From the NCBI RefSeq assembly GCF_000204055.1, contig NW_006768815.1, forward strand, positions 186,001-250,000: a stretch of 64,000 nucleotides of DNA, in the 5' to 3' direction. Positions 9,956 to 20,442 of this stretch are shown piece after piece (position 1 is the first letter of the stretch; every line of letters starts with the position of its first letter). Source of the stretch: Melampsora larici-populina 98AG31. Lineage: Eukaryota; Basidiomycota; Pucciniomycetes; Pucciniales; Melampsoraceae. The position numbers were made by a program, and so were the translations under genes. The notes below the pieces were generated by a model that searched no databases, had not been told where the DNA came from, and saw only the letters and a program-made list of their open reading frames with translations.

Positions 9956-11110
9956 TTAGCCTTCTCTTTTTCTGTGTTCAAGCAGCTTGAGTTTTCTTTT
10001 GTAATTCTCAATGCTTCCTTCAGTAGTGAAATCCTTTACAATTGGGTTGAAATGCAGGCTATAAGGTTGAAGGTACACCAGTTGCACTTCCCATGTGGTG
10101 CAAAGATCAGCCATGCCCCCATGGTGAATTGGTGTGTTGTCCATAACCTGCATAGTGTTACATTGGGGCCACAGATTCATTGCCAGTAACTATAAGCACA
10201 TAGGGTAGGTTACTACAAAGATCAGAACCATAGTTATGATTGTTTCATTGGCAAATCAAATGATCAATGACCAGATGGTTTTCCAAGTAGGCCTCAAAAT
10301 TCACTTGGGAGTATCCCCAACACTGAGACAGCTAATCTACCCGTAGCTGATAGCGCAAGATAGCGTAGCTAGAAACACACTGCAAAGCTACAGCTAGCAG
10401 GAATCAGCATGAATGAATCCCAGCTACCCTACACAGAGTCCCAGAAAATCTCAAGCTAACCAAATTTTGGCCTTGTAGCGTAGTGTAGAGGCACAAAACT
10501 CAGCTACAGTAGCTTGTAGCATAGCGTAACTTGACAAGTTACACTATCATAATGGTCAGATCTGTGTTAACTGCATACAGTTACGCTACATACCAAATGC
10601 ATGGTAGCGTGTTGTAGCGTAGCTGTCTCAGCGTTGGTATCCCCTGTTTTGGAATATATGTAAAGCAAGTACTCCATCCATTGATATGGCTGGCAGCACT
10701 GACCAACCAAACACTTGGGTGGGGACTTCAAGCCTGGCAGTTCTTTTTCAAACTGGAGCTCAAGCAAATTCTTGATAGAGACAATGTTTGCAGTTTCATC
10801 TACAAAGGAAAATAAAGTATAAAAACAGTCAGAAAGAGTTATTAAAAGGGTTTAAAAAGAGATCAAAATGATTTCACTAGAAACACACTGTGAAAACAGG
10901 GCATCAAGGGTCAATGTTGTGAATAGCCTTGATATAAGCACCTCTGGCCATTAGAGATTGTTTAGATGCACAGTTCAAGCTTGTTTTTGAGTCCATTTGA
11001 GGCTGTCTCAGAGCTTGTTTGAAAGTGATTGGACAGCCACATGAATACCACAGGTTTTGAGGATCTCAGCTTGGAGCTCATCCAGGTAGAGGATATGATC
11101 TAATTAAAGG
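9956..11110 (-). pseudogene. Tc1/IS630-like DDE transposase, decayed
   Basis: Fragments of one transposase can be followed down the minus strand. A helix-turn-helix-like DHILYLDELQAEILKTCGIH lies near 11080. A core start FVDETA lies near 10800. Near 10700 there is LPGLKSPPKCLVGQCC followed by MEYLLYIYSKTGD. FEAYLENHLV lies near 10280. The second catalytic block VMDNTPIHHGG lies near 10140, and VQLVYLQPYSLHFNPI near 10080 stands where the usual PPYSPxLNPIE is found. Stops and frame changes break it throughout. It is further split by a 318-bp MITE at 10319-10636. Transposases of this family cut and paste DNA using a DDE/D triad. This copy is dead. Confidence 0.65.
10319..10636. mobile_element. 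MITE with 8-bp target duplication
   Basis: The left end AACACTGAGACAGCT and the right end AGCTGTCTCAGCGTTG are inverted copies. Both flanks carry GTATCCCC (10311-10318 and 10637-10644), an 8-bp direct repeat as made by hAT-type transposition. The inside has several further TAGCGTAGCT-like short inverted motifs and no ORF. It sits inside the Tc1-like transposase remnant, so it inserted later. Confidence 0.75.
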
Positions 11111-11785
11111 CATTTTAAGAGAAATGCTGGTCCTGGTTCTACTAAAGCAGTTGGAGCTCCACGGTCAATATGGTTGAAAGGATGAGTGATGACTGCATGA
11201 GTGGTTTGGTACAATTTGAACCAAAGTTTCAAGTTCCATGATGTCCATTAAATCACGTGCTTTGTGACACCAACACACAATAGTATGGATTTCCAGAGAG
11301 ACATGTCACAAAATATGATTTTCAAAAGAATGGTCTCTTTTGAGTTTTGGACATACAGGTTTTGATCGGCAAAAACTGAAAATTCACTGAAAACTGCCGA
11401 TGCTTCATGGAAGCGCTGAGCCTGTAAACGTATCAAAGTCCTGCGCCGTTCCCTAGGGAGTATGCGAAGCATTGTCTGATCCACGAGCACCCAAAGAGCA
11501 AGTAACAAGCAAGAAATACGGACAGATTACACAGCCTTTCACCACCACCTATCAAATCCGATGACCACATTTGTTGAAATCAAATTCCAGTTCCAAAAGT
11601 ATACAATCAACTGGGTTATCTCGCTCAGCGTTAGAGTCTCGGCCGTCTGAGGGGAATGGTTGCACAGTTTGGTGAGGAGTTCCTTTACACACATGATGAT
11701 GCTCATCATAGGATGTTCGAATTATATAACATTACAATGAGGAGATAAAAGGCCTTTTATATATATAGATATCAATCATTATGAG
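11111..11785. other. intergenic, nothing recognised
   Basis: No gene or repeat recognised. Open frames here have no coding character that I can see. Confidence 0.4.
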
Positions 11786-12600
11786 AAATCCGTCATATAA
11801 ATATATTTGTTCGGCATATAGCCGTTGCACTGAAGTGGCTATCGACGCCCGCTTGCTCTTCAGCTACTCATATATTGGTCACCCTATCTGTCGGGTTTTC
11901 CGCAAACTCTCGCGCCTCGGAGTGCTTGGAACTGGTCGGAGACATCGGGAATGTGTATGCACATCGTGTTGTGCCCACGAGGGACGGATTGGAGATGGCA
12001 CTCGAACTCAAAGAAGGCATGTGACGACGCTCTCTCACTCTTCAGCTGCTTATGAACTGGTCTACCCTGCGGATTTTGCTATATACATAGAACATTGCAA
12101 GAATCCAGTCATATAAGTAAAAGTTGTTCGGCATTAGCGGTTGCAATGAGGACATAGGACACGGTGGATATCGGGGCTCGCTCGATCCTCAGATCCTCAT
12201 GAATTGGACACCCTACCATTCGTATTTTTCGCGAAAGCTCGCGGCTCGGATTGGTCGAAAATGGTCGGAAACATGGGATAGTAGTATACATCGTGGTGCC
12301 CCCACGAATGACGGATGGCGGCCGCGTGAAACTCGAAACATAATAAAGGTTTATGAAGCTGCTTGCGCGTTGTTCAGCTGCTGATGGATTGGTCTAACCT
12401 TCGGATTTTCCGTTATCTACATATCTTATCGCAAGAACCCAATGGGAAACACGGGAAATGGGTATGTACATCGTAGTGAGTCCAAGAGTGACGGATGGCT
12501 GCCGTGTGTCACTCGAAACAAACTGGAGGTTTATGGACACTTTCTCTTCATGAGCTGCTCATGGATTGCACTCTTCGGAATTTCCGACTTACGCGGCGGC
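11786..12600 (+). repeat. three diverged tandem repeats, unit about 320 bp
   Basis: Unit 1 starts near 11786 (ATCCGTCATATAA, then TTGTTCGGCAT) and unit 2 near 12102 (ATCCAGTCATATAA, then TTGTTCGGCAT). A third, shorter unit begins near 12437. Shared blocks in order include GACACCCTA/GTCACCCTA, CGCGAAAGCTCGCG or its variants, TGGTCGGAAACAT, GTACATCGTNGTG, GACGGATGG and CTTCAGCTGCT. The units are diverged, with small indels. The array ends about 230 bp before the ATG of the secreted DUF3605-like gene, immediately upstream of its TATA box. Confidence 0.7.
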
Positions 12601-12629
12601 GGCGCACCGGTGAAGTGGTAGTAATATGG

Positions 12630-12637
12630 TATAAAAG
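12630..12637 (+). promoter_or_regulatory. TATA box TATAAAAG
   Basis: TATAAAAG, 193 bp upstream of the ATG at 12830, directly after the tandem repeat array and a GGCGGCGGCGCACC tract. Likely core promoter of the downstream secreted-protein gene. Confidence 0.5.
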
Positions 12638-12829
12638 CGCCAGACTTCATGACCAACAATTGATGCTCGACTCCAGCCTTCTGAGGTGTCTATACAAGCA
12701 TACGTAGTATCACTTCAATTCTTCATCGTACTCTCTTGTCCTAGTCTTCAGAGTTATTCCACGATATATTTTACACCATTTGGAGCTTCCTGACAAATAA
12801 TTTTTAGCAAATTACTTCTTCGGAATACA

Positions 12830-14310
12830 ATGCGTCTACTCTTCTTGTATCTTCTTTCCTACGGGATTTTTGAATCCCAATCTCTTGCCGTTCCGTCGAG
12901 AATAGCAAAGGATGTGGCCACGCACAAGTCCGACAGTTTTGAGGAAGTGGAATTTCCTTTGAAAGCACGACCAGATGTACCAAAGGTCTTCTATCCTGAG
13001 ACAGTACGGTTGGTCTTGAGCGGGTAAGTCAATTGTACCTTAACACTGGAGACGACGAGTGACTGACTTTATGGTATCAGGCACCCAGATATATCGACCA
13101 CAAGGTCACCAGAAACCCAAGTGAGTAGTGACTGGTATCTAGGATTTCCTCATGGTGATGCTGTCCAAACATCCTGAACCAAATCACTGATCCACTTGTA
13201 TCATATTGAAAGAGTGCTTATGTGGCATGGCAGGAGAAAACTTCGAAAAGGGGCCGCTCCAATCACGAGCAATTGCGTGAACAATTAGGATGGCCTGAAC
13301 ATTGGGAGACTGCAGCTCCAGCTTTTCTCGATAAGGGTAGCCTTCAAGATGAGAGAATTTCCAAATTGATTCCAAATGGTATGGTTGGAGTGTGATTCAA
13401 ATGTCCAAGAATGATGAAGCTGATCATATGAATGTTCATATTGTGAAGATTTCCCTTATCAAACTCCGGACGGAGTGGATGACCTTGTGGTCTGGAGCAG
13501 GGCTTCGTTAGTAAACAAGGAATCATTCAAACCTAAGAAAGGAGAGTCTTGGCCATCAGAAGACTATAATGACCCCGAGAGAGTATCAGCTTTACTTGAG
13601 TACATCGACAGAAATTACTTGTATGGGTATGCGGGTCCACGTGATGTAGAACATGACCGTAATTTGAACCTCGGACAAATGTTACATCCGGGTAAGAAGC
13701 CTTACAAAGCCTCCAATGGTCAAACAATCACGCAAAAAGAAGGTCGGGAAGCTTTCAAATGGGCTGGAAGGCACTTTAATGCCTATCTTGAGGATGTCGT
13801 TTTGACAGAATACGAAGAGGTGGTGTGGGTCAGAAATCCAGATTTCCGAAAGTAAGTAGCTTGCGATACAGCACTGGGAGCATTTACCTTGAAGGCTTGC
13901 ACGCCACTTAAGGCAAATGTGGCAACAGTGAAGTCGAGCTTAAATTCATTCAGCTGACGATGATGATATTTTGTTGTTGTTGGACTCGCACTCAGAGGAG
14001 TCAAGTTGGAGCACGTCCAGTGAGTATTCATCATCTATCACATCACAAGTCCATACCAGGGAGTCCAATGTTCCTTTGTGAATCCAAGCTCTGCACTTCT
14101 ACAAAGAAATTGAGTATCAATGTCTTCTCTACTTTGTATATGTTTAGTGTCATAGGTCCCCGCAAGAAGGAAAAACGGAGCGGTGCTAAAGCCATCTCTT
14201 CAGGGCAGCACTTGGAGGACCCCGTTATCACCAAACATGTTGAACACACACCATCTTCGGAGCTCCCACGGGTAGACTATAGGATCGGGGTTTTGCTGGA
14301 GAACTTCTGA
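12830..14310 (+). CDS. secreted DUF3605-like protein
   Basis: The start MRLLFLYLLSYGIFESQSLA is a good signal peptide. Exons that join in frame are 12830-13023, 13081-13120, 13213-13378 and 13449-13851. A tentative last exon is 13929-14310. The joined protein carries LREQLGWPEHW and then DFPYQTPDGVDDLVVWSR. These resemble the fungal DUF3605 family, which has a conserved GWP motif and an N-D-x-P-Y...H/D-LVVW motif in most members. Its biochemical role is unknown. DUF3605 proteins are normally cytosolic, so a signal peptide is unusual. The 3' end is uncertain: the frame after 13929 is open for about 125 codons but has no family features. It overlaps an inverted-repeat arm and may be an alternative or spurious exon. 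Confidence 0.65.
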
Positions 14311-15648
14311 TAATCCTGATAAGTTCTGATAATCCTGATAAACCCTCACAACCCCATAGGTTATGGGTCCACATTAGTCAACATCATATGTAAAGTTAGA
14401 AAAATCTCCAGGCCCTTTACCACTTAGCGTCTGGACTGCTGTCCGTCAGGCAGACCACGTGGCCTACGCCCTTGAGGTGTCACCTCTCACGCCTTGCGAT
14501 GCGACCTTCTATCAAAGTTTTAAATTCTACTAGTACGATTCATATTATTCACTGGCGCTCTGAAGTAAAGAGATGCAGTAAAGCTAACGTGATTGTAGGT
14601 GTATGGATGTTTTCTTAGACAAATTGAGAGTAAAACAGAATTTAAACAGATTTTTTTATACAATCAACTTTTTCTCTTATAAAGGTTTTTTATGCTAGTG
14701 AGACTATGAACGGATGTGCAGTGGAAGGAAGAAAACAGCAAAGTAAAGCTGTCTTTTGATGTCTTTCTCAACTAAGTCCAAAAATTTGCTCGGTTTTGAG
14801 TCAAAGTTAAAAAAATGCCACAATAACCTTTCTTCGAAGAAACCAAAGAAAAAAATGTCGATAAATGTCATGGAAATTTGATAAAACCTTCCAATGAGAA
14901 TCGATCTTTAAAATGTCTCACAAAACCACACTTTATTTTGGTTTCCGAGAATCCTTGCCATATATGAGGAATCGAAAAAAGAGAGTACATATTAAGTTTG
15001 ATTGAAAGCTCAAGATTTCAAAACGTGAAGATGAGGAACTTTTTGGTCAGGAGAAATTGATCTTTCCTTACCACTCCAACCCAATTTCTATGACCGTGAA
15101 TCTTACACTCTTACTCTTCATCAAGTCAAATGAAAGAAAGGATTTGGATGCTATGGAACTCTCACTTTTCTGGGCCGACAACCCCCAAGCCTCACATCGT
15201 CACATGCGCAACATAAGTGAAAGTCTAATTTGATTGAAGAATCATAAGTCTTGATCTTTGTTGAAAAATATGAAGCATGAGCTCTTTCATTACCATTGGA
15301 TAAGGAAACAAATGAAGGATGCTAAGTCGGTAAATGTCTGTTGAATATTTTTCCGTTGTGCTGCAGGTCTTCTTTGCGTGGTGGTGGTGGTAAAAAAAAT
15401 TCATCTTGAAACACTGGAGGTATGTGAGGTTTTTTTCATTTGGGGAGAATGGGACAGGTGAGTGACATGCACACGTGATGGCCTAACGCTAAGGTTTCTG
15501 ACTTTAGTACGGACTAGCACATAGCCATGTAATATGCTATTATAAATTTTTGAATTGCTTTTAACGGGGGCACTGTACGCTGTATTATCAGAATTTTATC
15601 AGTATCAGATTATCAGGGATTATCAGGAAAAAAACCCGGATCCTCAAG
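14281..15648. mobile_element. possible TIR element (inverted GATAATC arms)
   Basis: The left arm near 14281-14350 (AGGATCGGGGTTTT, then repeated CTGATAATCCTGATAA) reappears inverted near 15588-15648 (TTATCAGGGATTATCAGG, then AAACCCGGATCCT). The ~1.3-kb interior is AT-rich with no coding signal. This fits a non-autonomous DNA transposon, but no target duplication was found. Confidence 0.35.
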
Positions 15649-17894
15649 TGCTCCCGCTCCCAGAACAGATTGGGAACTCGCAACCCAACAAAGCCGGGTC
15701 TCTTGAACTGCTGGGGCAATGAGAAGCATGTGAGACAGGGGTTGGGACACCTCTCACTAGCTAGGTTGACTGAGCCTTCGAGTCTATTCTCTAAAGACTC
15801 CATAGTATCTTGAAATCTACTGAAACCCTTCAAAAGGCAAAGTCCACTTGATTTTGTCCAAGCAAAATTTCAAATCATTTCCTTCGACATATCCCAGAGA
15901 TAGACACAACTTGTATCAAATTTTCAAAATGGAAAAGTTTGTCTCGCTACCGATCCTGGCATCTCAATGTTCACCAGCTCAACCCCTGGGCATATCTCTA
16001 CGTGATCATTTGGATCTCTTTCTTGTCATTTCTTGGTCTCCATTTGGGGTTCTTTCCCTGTCTCTATCAAAAGACAACAGTTTCGTATGAAAAAAACTCA
16101 TATATGTCCTCTAAACAAAATGGGGAAATGAGTTTCAGAGCGATCCACTTCTCTTCAAACAAACTATTTTGCCTTATCAACCTTTCTGAAAGTTTATGTT
16201 GTCAATGAAGAGTTGAGTGATGTTCATTGAGAGGTGCTCAGCGAAGCCAGATTTATAAATCTTCAAAATGCGAGGAAACTACTTTATCCTAAGAGCGACT
16301 AGCTGATCAACTAACTCGAAACCGAAGCTTTTGATGATGAACTCTAGTCTCTTATCACGTCTATATACCTCCCAGCTTACTCTGACGTTTCTCGTCCTCA
16401 GGGTCACTCAACTTGGAGAATTCGATTTTAGCTTTGTATCCCTTTGTTCTCAAAGATGTTGTGAGTATGTACCAAGCTTGTCTTCTGGTTGTAATGAGGT
16501 GTCAAGATTCTCAAGTGACTTTGATTGAGAGTCTTGTGTGGAATCAGCCTAACATGTTTTTTTCACAGGCTTCAATTATGCATCCTGTACTTGTTTCTTG
16601 ACCTGTATCATTTTCATCACCCTTTTGCGTATTGGATGCCAATAATAAGTAACAATGTAAGGAAGCAACTATGCAAGGCCACTTCTTTTTGAGAACATGG
16701 CCAACACACATCATCCATAAATGCCCATTTTCACAATTCTATGGACAATTCCCAAAATGAATGGGAAGATAGAAGCAGAAATGGGCAGGTTTGTGAGTAA
16801 GTGAATCAGGTCTTTTGTAGTGTATATGCCTCCCTTTGAATTTTGAGCTTGAGGCTCAATGCAAACACATCATTATTTGCCAACATGAGGAGCCAAGATG
16901 ATCAACAACACTCCTCAATTTATTCTGACACTTCAAGTTCGAGGATGTTATGATGATATACAAAGAAGAATCTCAAACTTGAAATGTTTCTGATCAAAAA
17001 TTATCAACCTTCCCTTCACTGATGATAACTGATTTCTCTCAATTCAAACACTTCAAATATGAACTTGTACCTTTTGATTTTGACAAGATATGTACATATT
17101 CAAACTCTAGACATTTCTCCTTTTGCTTGGATACCAATCTCAAAAAATCAGATTATGATCATATATTTGGATTCCAAGTTTTACTCATAATAGTGTTAAA
17201 GTGCTTCAAGTAGTGATCTAGCTTCATAGAATGCCACACACTGAAAATCAAAGATAGCTTCAAAGGCTACATGATTGCATAAGATGTCTAATAGGAAGAG
17301 ATGGTAACAGAGTGTCAAGTTATGATCATCGTCATCATTATTTTTTAGATTGTCATCAATTATGCTGCTGACAACACTGTAATGATTAGTAGTTGATAGG
17401 ATCAACACATCACCTATCAGCATATGGATATTGGGATGTCCTGTATTATTTAATGCTACAAATGCATATCACCTTGTTCACACTTTCAGACACTAAAACA
17501 TACACCCATATATGTGCTGATGATCAAATGTACAAACAAACAGGAAGGAAAAAAAGTTGCTAGTATGGTCTATGTATCAAGGAAACCATCCAAATGCCAA
17601 GTGAAATTGAGAACCACATCGCACTTCAAGGGAGAATCTCAACATTAGTCAGTTGGAGATGAAAGAAACTCTGCCTGCTCATTCATCTATCACAGGATTT
17701 TCAAAGACTGGTAGGTCATCTGGTGGTCGTGTGGCTGCGGAATTGCCTCGTGTAGCACGTCGACTTACCGCAAAGTTTTCCTCGGAAGATTGCTATATTT
17801 GATTATTTGACAAACGAAGGAAGTCGAAACACATCCAAAGATAATCCCAATAAGTGCAAGTCAGTGAAAACTATTCTATTCCTCTTCTCTTGGC
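15649..17894. other. intergenic, nothing recognised
   Basis: AT-rich sequence. Several short open frames on both strands have no motif, splice pattern or codon bias that I can support. Confidence 0.4.
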
Positions 17895-19592
17895 TCATTT
17901 AGGCTTCTGACGGGAGTGAAGGCGACCCCAGAGACTGCGACGAGATCCTTTGCTGACCTCTTCATTTGAATCAGTATCATCTTCAGATAAGTTGTTATCC
18001 GCTTCTAATTCAGCGATTTGAAAGACTACAGCCCAGTAACATTCATTTGTTTTGCGATTTAAACACATGTATCTGACTGGTTGTCCGTCCCATAACTTAT
18101 CGAGACTGTCAATATCAAATACATTAGATCAATTTCTTTCAACTGGGAGGGATCTGGCATGCTTGAACACACCTGAACGAGAGATTGACGACGGGGATCT
18201 TTAGTGAGAGGGTGGAGAAGTCTAAAAATCCATTAGCGAACTCAGCGTTGATCTAGGTCAAGATGATATTTGTACCACACGTAAGCTTCAAGCGCAATAC
18301 TGAACTTCTGATGAAAAGGAAACTTACAAAGTCCTTTCAAGATTCACATCGAGCCAAGTTTAACATACAGGACAATCAGGGCGTCAGCAGAAAGGCAGGC
18401 CCAGCAAGAGAAACATGTTGCATACTTTGGGTCCCAGGGTCAGCGCTAGACGATTGGCCTCAGAAGCAAAGTACCTGCGTCGGAGATGAGGCTGAGGTGG
18501 GGTAGGATCAGGCATAGTACTTTTGATGATTGTATTGCAATCTTCAACAGGTTTTTTCCCATCCCATTCAGGCAATGGTGTATCATCGGATGGCAATTTT
18601 CTTGAAGAAAATCAAAATCAAAACACGCCTGGTTAGTTTTTGGGACGCAAGGTTTTCTCTCATCTCACGAACTTACACCGTTTTGACGTAATTCATCGTC
18701 GCCAAAAGGGGCGACCTGTGGATCAAGAATTGAAACAGTTGTAGCGTTCTCATCGGTCTCCACAAATCATACCAGCATGTCCAGTACGTATGAGACATAA
18801 GCTTACCATGCCCATGGTTTATCCGCATACAAATCGCACTGGAATTTGCACCAGTTAGAAGATAATGAGCCATGTAGACGATTTCTGAGGGTAAAACATA
18901 ACTAACTTGGAACCCTGGGTCAATGTACGAAATAGTTTTGACAGCTATAGCAGTGCCATACGGCAATCGACTTCGGATCGGTTGATCGAAGGTATTGCCG
19001 AACACGCAGTCATTGGCGTTTGTTGGCTTGAGAAATCGGCCTGAAGGGGATTGTACCATACCAATCCTTCGCATCAGAATCTCTCATCTCCAACATGAAG
19101 TTGCTTTGCGAAACATGGACTGACCTCGAACTTGAATACTCCAAGTGACATCATGGTTATATAAGAAATAACCAGACTCGGTGTCGCGGTAAATTTCCCC
19201 ATCAACTCCCGCGAAGTTTTTGATTCTGGTTTAAATCACATACAACAGCGGAAGATAAGTTCCAACTCGTGCCTCTTTAAACAAGGCTTTGATATTTTCT
19301 TGTTTAAGGTTTGGGGAGTTGAAGAAGAAGAGAGGGTATGTCTTTGTAAGCCCAATGACCCACCTTACGATCAAAGCACCTGCTCAAAGCGGTCGAGATA
19401 CAAATCAGTCTTCACTTCAAAAAAAATGGGTATGCTTGATCATATCTTTTTTCTGAAATTGAAGACCTTACCTTCAAAACTATCCGTTTTGATGGGCATG
19501 GGTCCAGTTTGATCTGCATTGACCTTGACGGGTGAAAGTTCATCGAGTGTGGGACCTGCCATGATTTGAATACGTGGACCGCGTTTCTTCAT
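17895..19592 (-). CDS. DUF1769 family protein
   Basis: A multi-exon gene whose joined product matches the fungal DUF1769 family. Blocks in order are PRIQIMAGPTLDELSPVKVN, TDSFEG, IKNFAGVDGEIY, VTWSIQVRGRFLKP, DCVFGNTFDQPI, KTISYIDPGFQ, CDLYADKPWAWSPLLATMNY, LPEWDGKKP, FANGFLDFSTLSLKIPVVNL and LWDGQPVRYMC. The tail is acidic and then basic. Well-supported exons are 17895-18105, 18173-18252, 18426-18600, 18677-18715, 18807-18838, 18907-19040 and 19125-19225. A 6-base exon at 18328-18333 is likely. The first exon is about 19450-19592, and the join between it and 19225 is unclear. I chose the ATG at 19592; the frame is open further upstream to 19850. The molecular function of the family is not known. 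Confidence 0.8.
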
Positions 19593-20442
19593 TCTGAGGA
19601 TAACGTTGGCTTTTGGTGTCTTATTGGTTGAATGTGAATGAGGATGTGGGGAGAAAGTCTTTCCTGTTGACTGAAGTGGTAATTTAGTTCCCTCTTGACC
19701 GAGCACAGGAAAGCTCAGCAGCGGTTTAACAAAAACGGCTATCAATAGACGCCGATGTCCGGCGCATGTAACAAACGCATATGTACAGTCGGCGTCCGGG
19801 GATACCGAAGGTGTGGCGCGCAGAGTCCATATGTACATGCCCTTCAGCATACCCGCAGCTGCAAAATCGGGACACTACCCTCCGCCAGCTCACGCCGCCC
19901 GAACAATGAAGCCTCATACACCACGAGGTCACCAGAGCAGCTCTACCACCGTGGGTGAAATCCGGCTGACCCACCGGATTTATTTGATGAGGGACCCACG
20001 GTCTGGAAGCTGCTCGTATCCAAGCTATCCAAAAACCAGGAGTATTGACTCCCGATTTTGTCCTGCTTCTTCTCCATCTCAAAGCCGTGGGTTCCTCAAT
20101 TGTTGCGTTACTGTGCTGATTTTTCAGACCGTTGGTAAACGGGTTCAGATCCATTCCCACACTGTTTTGAAAGCATTCATAGATGCATTTCCTCAATTTC
20201 AGTATTGCTCATTTTGGGACTTTTTTTATACAATAACGTATACATTGATCCACACGGCGGTACAAAGAAATTACAGATACGAGAAAAGATAGCAAATTCC
20301 AAATACCAAATAAATACACATGAAATGAAAGAGAATAAGTAGACAGAGCGGAAGAGAGGCAATGAAAGGGAATCAAAACGCTCCCTGGAGACAATACACA
20401 ATCATCTAAATTACAATCTAAATTACAAATTTACACTATGAT
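19593..20442. other. intergenic / possible element end
   Basis: Contains the upstream region of the DUF1769 gene and the downstream region of the next minus-strand gene, with no clear gene of its own. Near 19937 the string AGCTCTACCACCG resembles the inverted end near 34285 (GGGGTAGTAGCTCC), a possible left end of the large CACTA-like element. Confidence 0.3.

Noticed and set aside
11781..12384. Open frames of 86-111 codons over the tandem repeats
   Set aside because: The frame is not kept between repeat units, so the repeats are not under coding constraint.
19726..20292. Overlapping open frames of 130-160 codons on both strands
   Set aside because: Locally GC-richer sequence gives long frames on both strands by chance. 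None has a motif or splice support, apart from the 3' end of one that is DUF1769 exon 1.
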